From NCBI GenBank assembly GCA_020002185.1, contig CM034538.1:1091770-1155769 (forward strand): DNA of 64,000 bases. The letters run 5' to 3'. This document shows positions 10,859-22,032 of this stretch, in pieces (position 1 is the first letter of the stretch; each line of letters starts with the position of its first letter). The position numbers and the translations under genes are program-made. The stretch comes from Paraescarpia echinospica (taxonomy: Eukaryota; Annelida; Polychaeta; Sabellida; Siboglinidae). The notes beneath the pieces are model-generated. The model was given only the letters and a program-made list of their open reading frames with translations, had not been told where the DNA came from and did no database searches.

Positions 10859-11376
10859 GGTGTGGTATGCGGTGCTGAACACGACATTGTTTTCTTCGCC
10901 GCTGCGTCCAGATGACGTGGAATTTATTTGCAGAACAAACAAATATCGCTATGTACATTTGCGAATAACGTTTTCGATATACAAGTAGTTAATAAATATC
11001 CGTTGCTTCTTCCTAATTATTGTTAGACTTCTGAAACATGACGAAAATGTTGACACGAACCGAGAACTACAAGTGGACATTGACAAAAACATGTGCAATT
11101 TTCAAATATACTTTGACCTACAGCAATGCGTCAATTAGATGGAATGCACTAACACTTTAACTACTTCTTCCTCGAGTGCTTGAAGGTAATTCGTCAGCAA
11201 CCACACGATGCCCTGCAGCATATTCCTGCAGCGTTATACAATTCTATTTGCATTTTACGTAAACTGTCCAACGACTGCAACGACTCGCGAAAACGTTAAT
11301 ATTTGACACGATATAGAGCGATTACACTCCGCATGTTGACCAGTCCTGTGCGATGGTCAGTCAGTGTTGTTGCTGC

Positions 11377-11511
11377 TCACTTCCGGCGCGCGAACATCAT
11401 GAGGCCGGGACACGCCTTGAGCCACACCTTGTCGATCGGGTTGCCCGACGGGAGGTCCTTCAGACAGACTTGGTTGGCACACTCCAGCAACACATTCTTC
11501 TCAAGCTTCGT
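11377..11511 (-). CDS. Six-cysteine peptide, coding exon 2
   Basis: 44 codons plus a TGA stop. It starts after TTGCAG and encodes the last three cysteines (ECANQVC and KACPG) and the basic tail. It matches exon 1 in phase and completes a single six-cysteine chain. Confidence 0.7.
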   Translation of the reverse strand, partial: TKLEKNVLLECANQVCLKDLPSGNPIDKVWLKACPGLMMFARRK

Positions 11512-13686
11512 CTGCAACGACAAAAGTGTTAGTCTCGCCCCACATTGGACATGGCACATAGTATGTAGCACAGACTACAGAGTACATGGCACGTAGTATA
11601 TAGCACATACTACAGAGTACATGGTACGTAGTATATAGCACAAGTTACAGAGTACATGACACATAATATACAGCACAGACTACAGAGTACATGACACATA
11701 ATATACAGCACAGACTACAGAGTACATGACACATAATATACAGCACATACTACAGAGTACATGGTACGTAGTATATAGCACAAGTTACAGAGTACATGAC
11801 ACATAATATACAGCACAGACTACAGAGTACATGACACATAATATACAGCACATACTACAGAGTACATGGTACGTAGTATATAGCACAAGTTACAGAGTAC
11901 ATGACACATAATATATAGCACAGACTACAGAGTACATGACACATAATATACAGCACATACTACAGAGTACATGGTACGTAGTATATAGCACAAGTTACAG
12001 AGTACATGACACATAATATACAGCACAGACTACAGAGTACATGACACATAGTATACAGCACAGACTACAGAGTACATGACACATAATATACAGCACAGAC
12101 TACAGAGTACATGGCACGTAGTATATAGCACATACTACAGAGTACATGGTACGTAGTATATAGCACAAGTTACAGAGTACATGACACATAGTATACAGCA
12201 CAGACTACAGAGTACATGACACATAGTATACAGCACAGACTACAGAGTACATGACACATAATATACAGCACAGACTACAGAGTACATGACACATAATATA
12301 CAGCACAGACTACAGAGTACATGACACATAATATACAGCACAGACTACAGAGTACATGGCACATAATATACAGCACAGACTACAGAGTACATGACACATA
12401 ATATACAGCACAGACTACAGAGTACATGACACATAGTATATAGCACAGACTGCAGAATACATGGCACATAGTATATAGCACAGACTACAGAGTACATGGC
12501 ACGTAGTATATAGCACAGACTACAGAGTACATGACACATAGTATATAGCACAGACTACAGAGTACATGGCACGTAGTATATAGCACAGACTACAGAGTAC
12601 ATGACACATAGTATATAGCACAGACTGCAGAATACATGGCACATAGTATATAGCACAGACTACAGAGTACATGACACATAGTATACAGCACAGACTACAG
12701 AGTACATGACACATAATATATAGCACAGACTGCAGAATACATGGCACATAGTATATAGCACAGACTACAGAGTACATGACACATAGTATACAGCACAGAC
12801 TACAGAGTACATGACACATAGTATATAGCACAGACTGCAGAATACATGGCACATAGTATAGAGCACAGACTACAGAGTACATGACACATAGTATACAGCA
12901 CAGACTACAGAGTACATGACACATAATATACAGCACAGACTACAGAGTACATGACACATAATATACAGCACAGACTACAGAGTACATGGTACGTAGTATA
13001 CAGCACAAGTTACAGAGTACATGACACATAGTATACAGCACAGACTACAGAGTACATGACACATAGTATACAGCACAGACTACAGAGTACATGACACATA
13101 ATATACAGCACAGACTACAGAGTACATGGCACGTAGTATATAGCACAGACTACAGAGTACATGACACATAGTATATAGCACAGACTACAGAGTACATGGC
13201 ACATAGTATATAGCACAGACTACAGAGTACATGACACATAGTATATAGCACAGACTACAGAGTACATGACACATAGTATATAGCACAGACTACGGAGTAC
13301 ATGGCACGTAGTATATAGCACAGACTACAGAGTACATGACACATAGTATATAGCACAGACTGCAGAATACATGGCACATAGTATATAGCACAGACTACGG
13401 AGTACATGGCACATAGTATATAGCACAGACTACAGAGTACATGGCACATAGTATATAGCATAGACTACACAGTATATGGCACATAGTATACCGCACAAAC
13501 TACACGACACATCGTATAGATTTAACAGGGACCACGTACCTCCTCGTAGAAGCACATGTTGCAGGCGAAGAGACAACCGTCGATGGGATCAAGGTCCTTC
13601 AGAGAGACCGCCGGCTTCACCATCGCCACTGTCGTGCCGACGATCGACACCACGACGAACAGACACAGCGCATTCACGTTCTTCAT
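11377..13686 (-). CDS. Secreted six-cysteine peptide, two coding exons
   Basis: Exon 1 (13686-13540) and exon 2 (11511-11377) join in phase 0 into a 93-residue precursor. The donor is GAG|GTACGT and the acceptor TCGTTGCAG|ACG. Residues 1-22 form a signal peptide (KNVNALCLFVVVSIVGTTVA). The mature chain has six cysteines in the order C-x3-C-x2-C-x14-C-x4-C-x17-C and a basic end (ARRK). The opening C-x3-C-x2-C trio followed by a spaced pair and a last single Cys resembles eclosion-hormone-type neuropeptides, but the later spacings are longer and the residues between do not match well, so this is only an analogy. TGGTTGCAG lies five bases before the ATG, suggesting a further 5' non-coding exon. 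A minus-strand AATAAA lies about 450 nt past the stop (10928-10923). Confidence 0.72.
11549..13497. repeat. 35-bp minisatellite, about 55 copies
   Basis: The unit is AGAGTACATGACACATAATA followed by TACAGCACAGACTAC, with recurring variants (ATGGTACGTAGTATATAGC; CACAAGTT for CACAGACT). It fills almost the whole intron of the six-cysteine peptide gene, from about 40 bp before the exon 2 acceptor to about 40 bp after the exon 1 donor. Variant units recur in blocks, which suggests expansion of multi-unit segments. Minus-strand frames through it (MLYTMCHVLCS words) are artefacts of the repeat. Confidence 0.97.
13540..13686 (-). CDS. Six-cysteine peptide, coding exon 1
   Basis: 49 codons from the ATG to the donor GTACGT (13539-13534). 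It encodes the signal peptide, a short acidic stretch (SLKDLDPIDG) and the first three cysteines (CLFACNMC). Confidence 0.72.
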
Positions 13687-13691
13687 GATTC

Positions 13692-16480
13692 CTGCAACCA
13701 CAAACGACGGTCAGTGATGATACTATCTGCGACTACAGTGAGGCCTCTGGCTATTGCCAACTAAAATATAATTTTGTTTGTGCAATGTCACAAAACACCG
13801 CGTCGCACATAAATTAATATAAATATGACAGATATTAGTGGGATACGATGTTAATTATAGGCAATTTTATAAAGAATTCAATGATATCATTGTAAAAAGG
13901 CTGTCATATTATGTAGGCAGCTAATTACACGACGGTCTTGATAATCATAATAGCCGAGATACTGAGTAATTAAACTGCCCAGGGATACTGAGAAACTGTC
14001 GAACACAAAATAATTCAGTAGTTACTTTTTCAGATGTTCAACAGATCCAGTTCGTTACCGTAATAGAACAGACGGGTTTGCTACGCAGCATGTTGCTCAG
14101 ATTGTCTATAGCAGCACACTGCGTTTCTTAAACACACAACACTTCCGTCGCAACACGATAATACGTATTGTAGATGTTGGTTCCGGTATCCGCCTCGACA
14201 TAGAAATACGTTCACTAATTATGTAATTGCAGAGTTAATTGGGGAGCGGTCTGTCGACTAACGAAGGGACCGCCCATTGCAGGGTACGACAGACTGGACA
14301 CAATGGAAAGGTTCATATATATATTATTATATTTCAAAGGACTGCCTCTTGTGTACAGATGCCATGGCAATGTTAGGCACGTCAAATAATAATAATGTAT
14401 ACTTTGATGCACATTATCGTAATGTGACTTAACGTGTAACAATGGCAACAGATTATGTCAGTGACATGTGACGGAACTGGGGGAAGACGTGGGAGTGATT
14501 AGAAGAGGAGAGGCAAATGAGAAAGAAGCGGAGACAGATACGGTGCGAAGGATATATTGTCGAGGAGTTAGAATTGGGAGGGGAGAGGCAGAGGATATAC
14601 GGACGAGTGATAGAGAAAGGGATGGATAGAGACAGGGAGGGAGAGAGCGGCAAACAAAGAAAATAGCCACAAATCGTGTCGCTGTCACCTCGCTAGCCGC
14701 TATACGGCGACACAGCGGGGCTGCTGCAGAACGCGTTTGCGTTAACTAGTGCATAATGGCTGACCAAATGCCATTCTCATCGACATGACGGACGACGGAT
14801 CATAGCTATTTGTATCTGTTGTTTATTATCTCCCTCCGGCTCCGTCTTGGCGTGAACTAGTGTTCCTACGAGTCCCGTTACCTTGATATACTGACTAAAT
14901 GGCGTGGAATAAAGCGCAAAATAAATAAGTCACCTTTCACTATTTAGTATAGCGCAAACCGCCTTAAACGTAACACAATCTTCTCTGCGTTATTACACAT
15001 TTGGCGAAACCATCATTTACTTCCGGTTTACTGGTAAACACTTTTATTTTACTTTTTGGAACAAATGTATTCTGGTGCTTCATCTTTTATACATATTTAA
15101 CGCAGGTATCGGCAAACAATTGCATAGACATCTGCACAAGTGCGAAGGATACACGTGTCATACATCTTTCATAATACAAACAATTTGAGCAAGCACCGAA
15201 AAAACTGCAACATGCATATAATGCAAAAAGTATCAGTGATTCTAAATAAGGTAACGATGATCGGGCCAAGTTCCTCATTTCTTCAGGAAACTGTTGATAT
15301 GACAAAATCACCTTTGAACGAACTGCTCTGCTGATAGGTCGTTGGTATCATGCATATAACCCGGAACCGATCTTAATACACGACATCTTTCCTAGCCACC
15401 TCTCCACCAGTTTATAAGCAGCGGTGGAAGAGCCAAGACGCGGCTACTTAGTGACCAGAGTGTCAGCCACTATTATCAATCACCAGCGAGTTTAGAGAAA
15501 ATAATCATGCAAATCTGAACATATGCATGTCAATAAATGTCACTGCTTTCCATGCTATGAATCTGGAAAGAATGGCCGTTTATATGTCCCCTGGTATGTT
15601 CGACATCTAGCCTTGCAGTCGAATCAATTATCTGTTAATTCTGACCATGCCGTGATATTAAGCTATAGTATGCTCAAATTGTACTGTAGATGCCACGGCC
15701 ACTCCATTTAGAGTTAATGTGTACATTAAACGAAACATTTGCATGCATGTAGAATTGTAGAGCAAATAAGGTCACATTACTGTAATACGGTATAGTCAAG
15801 TGATTTAATTAGTGATATATGTTCGGAAGGTTCTTTCGCGTTGTCTATTATCACGGTCAAAGAACCTGTCCGTTTCGGAAAGGTTGCTTAGTCTGAAGAT
15901 TAAAAGGCCTTTCTAGAAAGGTTCTTTAGTCACTTCCTATTAACTTCTGTCGAGCAGACGAAGACAAACCTCTATGATGAGCTGTTCGATGTCACAGACT
16001 CAACAGGCTGACCTGGTGGCAGTAGTAATAACCGTCGGTTCCCCAATACTAGCCGCCAATCTCGAACAGTGGTAAACTTCCAAATCCAGTCGCTTTCATT
16101 GGACATCCATTTAATAACTGTTTCGATCGTAGAATGGACACAAACAGTATACGGATAGGGTGATGGAGGTATATTTCTTTTAATATTCTGCGGATAAAAC
16201 AGAATTGGACAAGTTTTAAAAATAATCTTCATGTCAACATAGACGGGATAGCATTAATGTGTCACAGCTTCTGTTGCTCGCGTTGTATGTCAGACAGATT
16301 GAAGAACCATTGGACCAAATCGTACTTTTTACACCAACTCGGCTGAACAGTTAAGCCCTGGTGTACACTGGTCTACTCGACACAAAGGTAGATCTTGAGC
16401 GAGCTCAGGTCACCCAACTGATGCAACACAAGCAACTGTGGGAGACCACGTTGTTGAATCCATTCATTCTAAAGACATAG
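13692..16480. other. No recognised gene
   Basis: Upstream flank of the six-cysteine peptide gene. A purine-rich stretch at about 14490-14650 gives spurious serine-rich minus frames. No domain, RNA gene or transposon is recognisable. Confidence 0.55.
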
Positions 16481-16483
16481 CAT

Positions 16484-17062
16484 GGTGGTGATGTTGATGA
16501 CGACAACGAGTGGTGATGATGTTGATGACGACAACGGGTGGTGGTGATGTTGATGATGACAACGGGTGGTGGTGATGTTGATGATGACAACAGGTGGTGG
16601 TGATGTTGATGACGACAACGGGTGGTGATGATGTTGATGACGACAACGGGTGGTGGTGGTGTTGATGACGACAACAGGTGGTGGTGATGTTGATGATGAC
16701 AACATGTGGTGGTGATGTTGATGATGGCAACGGGTGGTGGTGATGTTGATGACGACAACAGGTGGTGGTGATGTTGATGATGACAACAGGTGGTGGTGAT
16801 GTTGATGATGGCAACGGGTGGTGGTGATGTTGATGACGACAACGGGTGGTGGTGGTGTTGATGATGACAACGGGTGGTGGTGATGTTGATGATGACAACG
16901 GGTGGTGGTGATGTTGATGACGACAACGGGTGGTGGTGATGTTGATGATGACAACGGGTGGTGGTGATGTTGATGATGACAACGGATGGTGGTGATGTTG
17001 ATGACGGCAATGGGTGGTGGTGATGTTGATGATAACAACGGGTGGTGGTGATGTTGATGATG
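16484..17062. repeat. 28-bp minisatellite, about 20 copies
   Basis: The unit is close to GGTGGTGGTGATGTTGATGA followed by TGACAACG. As 28 is not a multiple of three, each frame cycles through the same 28-residue pattern (His/Ser/Thr/Pro-rich on the minus strand), so three long overlapping frames exist at once. This marks a repeat, not a protein. Confidence 0.97.
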
Positions 17063-18049
17063 AGAACGACGCAGACGGCGGCGACGACGACGATGATGAC
17101 GACTGTGGTGATAATGTTAAGAAAATGTCGAGGAGAATTTGCGAACACCAATAAAAATGTTAGCATGATCGTTACTACCAAAATAAATCATTGCCGTGTT
17201 CTGTGATTAGCGTTAGTGTCTGTGATTGCATGCTGACCAGCCATCAAAAGCTTCGAGCACCGCGTTCACATGTTCAATCTACATGTTCCTAATATGCAGT
17301 AGCCTCCAATTAGCCGGTGTTTCAAATAGGAAAGTTGCCAATTGCCTGGAGGACATTCGATTGTCACATCGACATGCAACGTTCCACACAAATGTTAGTC
17401 ACTCGCGCAGTCAGCTTAAACGTTGATCACTTCCGGGATGCGGCGACTGGAGCAGAGGTCAGACCACAGTTAGTCTCCGAGTAATATAGTAGGCCTACCT
17501 GATTATATTGGACATTTGAAATAAACCTGTTTTATGGGAAAAGAGTGCAGTAGATCAGGCACACTAGCAGGTTGAGTACTAGCATGTATAGGCAGTGAAA
17601 TGGCACACATTTAGAAGTGTGTAGTTGGCGGAGTGGTTTGTTTGCCTTTTTATTTCACATAGAACACGTGTGTGCAGAAAAACATGGTTATTTTGGTAAA
17701 TAGTACTGGGCACCGTACATGCAGACCTTTTAAGGGAGAGATGGAAGCATGTGATTTTGACGAATTGTGATCAGCACATTAATCACACGGAATTTCTGAA
17801 TATTCTCACGCACAGTTTTCTTGTAGTCTAACAAAACGTAACATAGCCACCAATCGGAAAGTAAACAGCGCTCTGTGCACAGCAGCCGACAGCAACAGTC
17901 ACCAGTGCGCATGCGTATCGACATTTAACAGTTGTGGTCGCAGTTATCTACGTCCGTTGTGTTATGATTCGGCCATGATTACTTGAATGCAACCATCATA
18001 TTTATACGCTACATTTTGATCATTGTACCAGTATCTCCTCCGAGTTCCC
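17063..18049. other. No recognised gene
   Basis: Short frames only; I see nothing that can be named. Confidence 0.55.
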
Positions 18050-18916
18050 AAAGTCTAGTAATCTCTGTCTAAGTTGATTAATTTCCTACTAGTCTACCAT
18101 TGACATTTCATCTACCAATCTCTGTCTACGTTGATTCATTTCCTACTAGTCTACCATTGACATTTCATCTACCAATCTCAGTCTACATTGATTCATTTCC
18201 TACTAGTCTACCATTGACATTTCATCTACCAATCTCTGTCTACGTTGATTCGTCTCCTACTAGTCTACCATTGACATTTCATCTACCAATATCTGTCTAC
18301 GTTGATTCGTCTCCTACTAGTCTACCATTGACATTTCATCTACCAATCTCTGTCTACGTTGATTCGTCTCCTACTAGTCTACCATTGACATTTCATCTAC
18401 CAATCTCTGTCTACGTTGATTCCTTTCCTACTAGTCTACCATTGACTTTTCATCTACCAATCTCTGTTTACGATGATTCCTTTCCTACTAGTCTACCATT
18501 GACATTTCATCTACCAATCTCAGTCTACGTTGATTCCTTTCCTACTAGTCTACCATTGACATTTGGTCTACCAATCTCCGTCTACGTTGATTCGTTTCCT
18601 ACTAGTCTACCATTGACATTTCATCTACCAATATATGTCTACGTTGATTCCTTTCCTACTAGTCTACCATTGACATTTGATCTATCAGTCTCTGTCTACG
18701 TTGATTCGTTTCCTACTAGTCTACCATTGACATTTCATCTACCAATCTCTGTCTACGTTGATTCCTTTCCTACTAGTCTACCATTGACATTTGATCTATC
18801 AGTCTCTGTCTACGTTGATTCCTTTCCTACTAGTCTACCATTGACATTTCATCTACCAATCTCTGTCTACGTTGATTCCTTTCCTACTAGTCTACCATTG
18901 ACATTTCATCTACTAA
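18050..18916. repeat. 57-bp minisatellite, about 15 copies
   Basis: The unit is CTACCATTGACATTTCATCT, ACCAATCTCTGTCTACGTTG, ATTCCTTTCCTACTAGT. Because 57 is divisible by three, the plus strand stays open for 282 codons with a 19-residue pattern (LPLTFHLPISVYVDSFPTS). There is no signal peptide or recognisable domain outside the repeat, so I call it a repeat, while noting that the frame is unbroken. Confidence 0.93.
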
Positions 18917-19019
18917 CTGGTGATGTATTTAAGAAAACGCAGATATAGGTATTTACTATTATTTACTTACGTATGCTTCTCTAGTTGGGTTTTTTCGAAA
19001 AGATAAATTGAGAGATGAA

Positions 19020-20500
19020 CCATACTGGGTGGGTGTAAACTAGTGGGTAATATTACTGATTGTTGGCCCGTGGGTGGGTGTAAGCTAGTGGGTAATATTA
19101 CTGATTGTTGGTCGGTGGGTGGGTGTAAGCTAGTGGGTAATATTACTGATTGTTGGTCCGTGGGTGGGTGTAAACTAGTGGGTAATATTACTGATTGTTG
19201 GTCGGTGGGTGGGTGTAAGCTAGTGGGTAATATTACTGATTGTTGGTCCATGGGTGGGTGTAAGCTAGTGGGTAATATTACTGATTGTTGGTCCATGGGT
19301 GGGTGTAAGCTAGTGGGTAATATTACTGATTGTTGGTCGGTGGGTGGGTGTAAGCTAGTGGGTAATATTACTGATTGTTGGTCCGTGGGTGGGTGTAAGC
19401 TAGTGGGTAATATTACTGATTGTTGGTCGGTGGGTGGGTGTAAGCTAGTGGGTAATATTACTGATTGTTGGTCCGTGGGTGGGTGTAAGCTAGTGGGTAA
19501 TATTACTGATTGTTGGTCGGTGGGTGGGTGTAAGCTAGTGGGTAATATTACTGATTGTTGGTCCGTGGGTGGGTGTAAGCTAGTGGGTAATATTACTGAT
19601 TGTTGGTCGGTGGGTGGGTGTAAGCTAGTGGGTAATATTACTGATTGTTGGTCCATGGGTGGGTGTAAGCTAGTGGGTAATATTACTGATTGTTGGTCGG
19701 TGGGTGGGTGTAAGCTAGTGGGTAATATTACGGATTGTTGGTCCGTGTGTGGGTGTAAACTTGTGGGTAATATTACTGATTGTTAGTCCGTGGGTGGGTG
19801 TAAACTAGTGGGTAATATTATTGATTGTTAGTCCGTGGGTGGGTGGGTGGGTAGGTGGGTGTAAGCTAGTGGGTAATGTTACTGATTGTTGGTCCGTGAG
19901 TAGGTGTAAACTAGTGGGTAATATTACTGATTGTTGGTCCATGGGTGGGTGTAAGCTAGTGGGTAATATTAATGATGGTTGGTTTGTGGGTGGGTGTAAG
20001 CTAGTGGGTAATATTACTGATTGTTTGTTCATGGGTGGGTGTAACCTAGTGGGTAATATTACTGATTGTTTGTTCATGGGTGTGTGTAAACTAGTGGGTA
20101 ATATTACTGATTGTTTGTTCATGGGTGGGTGTAACCTAGTGGGTAATATTACTGATTGTTTGTTCATGGGTGTGTGTAAACTAGTGGGTAATATTACTGA
20201 TTGTTTGTTCATGGGTGGGTGTAACCTAGTGGGTAATATTACTGATTGTTTGTTCATGGGTGTGTGTAAACTAGTGGGTAATATTACTGATTGTTTGTTC
20301 ATGGGTGGGTGTAACCTAGTGGGTAATATTACTGATTGTTTGTTCATGGGTGTGTGTAAACTAGTGGGTAATATTACTGATTGTTTGTTCATGGGTGGGT
20401 GTAACCTAGTGGGTAATATTACTGATTGTTTGTTCATGGGTGTGTGTAAACTAGTGGGTAATATTACTGATTGTTTGTTCATGGGTGGGTGTAACCTAGT
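19020..20500. repeat. 45-bp satellite with 90-bp higher-order unit
   Basis: About 33 copies of a 45-bp unit (GTGGGTGTAAGCTAGTGGGT, AATATTACTGATTGTTGGTC, CG) run up to the assembly gap. In the first part GGTCGG and GGTCCG versions alternate; from about 20030 two versions alternate strictly (GGGTGGGTGTAACC and GGGTGTGTGTAAAC) as a 90-bp dimer. Both strands stay open because 45 is a multiple of three. The array very likely continues inside the gap. Confidence 0.97.
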
Positions 20501-21500
20501 NNNNNNNNNNNNNNNNNNNNNNNNNNNNNNNNNNNNNNNNNNNNNNNNNNNNNNNNNNNNNNNNNNNNNNNNNNNNNNNNNNNNNNNNNNNNNNNNNNNN
20601 NNNNNNNNNNNNNNNNNNNNNNNNNNNNNNNNNNNNNNNNNNNNNNNNNNNNNNNNNNNNNNNNNNNNNNNNNNNNNNNNNNNNNNNNNNNNNNNNNNNN
20701 NNNNNNNNNNNNNNNNNNNNNNNNNNNNNNNNNNNNNNNNNNNNNNNNNNNNNNNNNNNNNNNNNNNNNNNNNNNNNNNNNNNNNNNNNNNNNNNNNNNN
20801 NNNNNNNNNNNNNNNNNNNNNNNNNNNNNNNNNNNNNNNNNNNNNNNNNNNNNNNNNNNNNNNNNNNNNNNNNNNNNNNNNNNNNNNNNNNNNNNNNNNN
20901 NNNNNNNNNNNNNNNNNNNNNNNNNNNNNNNNNNNNNNNNNNNNNNNNNNNNNNNNNNNNNNNNNNNNNNNNNNNNNNNNNNNNNNNNNNNNNNNNNNNN
21001 NNNNNNNNNNNNNNNNNNNNNNNNNNNNNNNNNNNNNNNNNNNNNNNNNNNNNNNNNNNNNNNNNNNNNNNNNNNNNNNNNNNNNNNNNNNNNNNNNNNN
21101 NNNNNNNNNNNNNNNNNNNNNNNNNNNNNNNNNNNNNNNNNNNNNNNNNNNNNNNNNNNNNNNNNNNNNNNNNNNNNNNNNNNNNNNNNNNNNNNNNNNN
21201 NNNNNNNNNNNNNNNNNNNNNNNNNNNNNNNNNNNNNNNNNNNNNNNNNNNNNNNNNNNNNNNNNNNNNNNNNNNNNNNNNNNNNNNNNNNNNNNNNNNN
21301 NNNNNNNNNNNNNNNNNNNNNNNNNNNNNNNNNNNNNNNNNNNNNNNNNNNNNNNNNNNNNNNNNNNNNNNNNNNNNNNNNNNNNNNNNNNNNNNNNNNN
21401 NNNNNNNNNNNNNNNNNNNNNNNNNNNNNNNNNNNNNNNNNNNNNNNNNNNNNNNNNNNNNNNNNNNNNNNNNNNNNNNNNNNNNNNNNNNNNNNNNNNN
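20501..21500. other. Assembly gap of 1000 N
   Basis: Exactly 1000 N, probably a nominal size. The left side is the 45/90-bp satellite and the right side is already inside CR1 copy 2, so the satellite end and the 5' end of that LINE are both missing. Confidence 1.
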
Positions 21501-22032
21501 AGGAAAGAATGGAACGGACGAGATTGTGACGGGAGAGCAGAAAACAGGGGAACAAGATTACAACCAGACAGATGCAAACCGTAGAAAGAGCTACACTGAG
21601 GTGATTGAGGGGGCAATGAGGAAAGAGAGGGTGTTTATGGGCGATTCGATTATGAGAAAGACAGATAAGACTCTAAGCGAGGGGGGGACGTCGTTGTTTG
21701 TCTACCGGGGGCTAGGATAGAACATGTAACTGAAAGGGTAGAGAAGGTACTGGGGCATGGCAAGGGAGGGTCTATACTAGTACATGTAGGGACAAATAAC
21801 GCAGAGAGGGAGGGAACAACTGGGATAGTTCAGAAGTACAGACAGTTAGTGAAGAAGTTGTGCAGATGTGTAAAGAAGAGGGGGTGGGATTCGTAGATTT
21901 ATGGGGATACTTTGTTGGGAGGGAAGATATGTACATGAGAGATGGCCTACATCTAAGTGGAAAGGGGGCAGCAGTTTTCTCAGAGAACTTGCTGCAATCT
22001 GTTGACAGTGGGACAGGCTGCATCTATTTAAA
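21501..22032 (+). pseudogene. CR1 copy 2 ORF1 fragment (esterase, deleted)
   Basis: The esterase start (MGDSIMRKTDKT) and end (GREDMYMRDGLHLSGKG) are both present. About 100 bp between them, corresponding to the stretch around VVLSGILPV in copy 1, are missing near 21860, and a frameshift lies near 21690. The final ORF1 codons TAT TTA AAC TAG (22021-22032 region) keep the slippery heptamer seen in copy 1. Confidence 0.85.
22024..22030 (+). promoter_or_regulatory. Candidate -1 frameshift heptamer in copy 2
   Basis: T TTA AAC in the ORF1 frame, followed at once by the stop TAG. The -1 frame is open from here into the endonuclease with no ATG before 22201. The sequence after it differs from copy 1 (a G run), so only the heptamer and its register are shared. 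Confidence 0.5.

Noticed and set aside
12345..13461. Cys/Met/Tyr-rich frames (MLYTMCHVLCS words)
   Set aside because: Pure product of the 35-bp repeat inside an intron.
11377..13686. Firm assignment as eclosion hormone
   Set aside because: Only the first cysteine trio fits. The pair is C-x4-C instead of C-x3-C and the last spacing is too long, so the name was not used.
16405..17181. Long His/Ser/Thr-rich frames on the minus strand
   Set aside because: They arise in all three phases at once from the 28-bp minisatellite; there is no signal peptide or unique domain.
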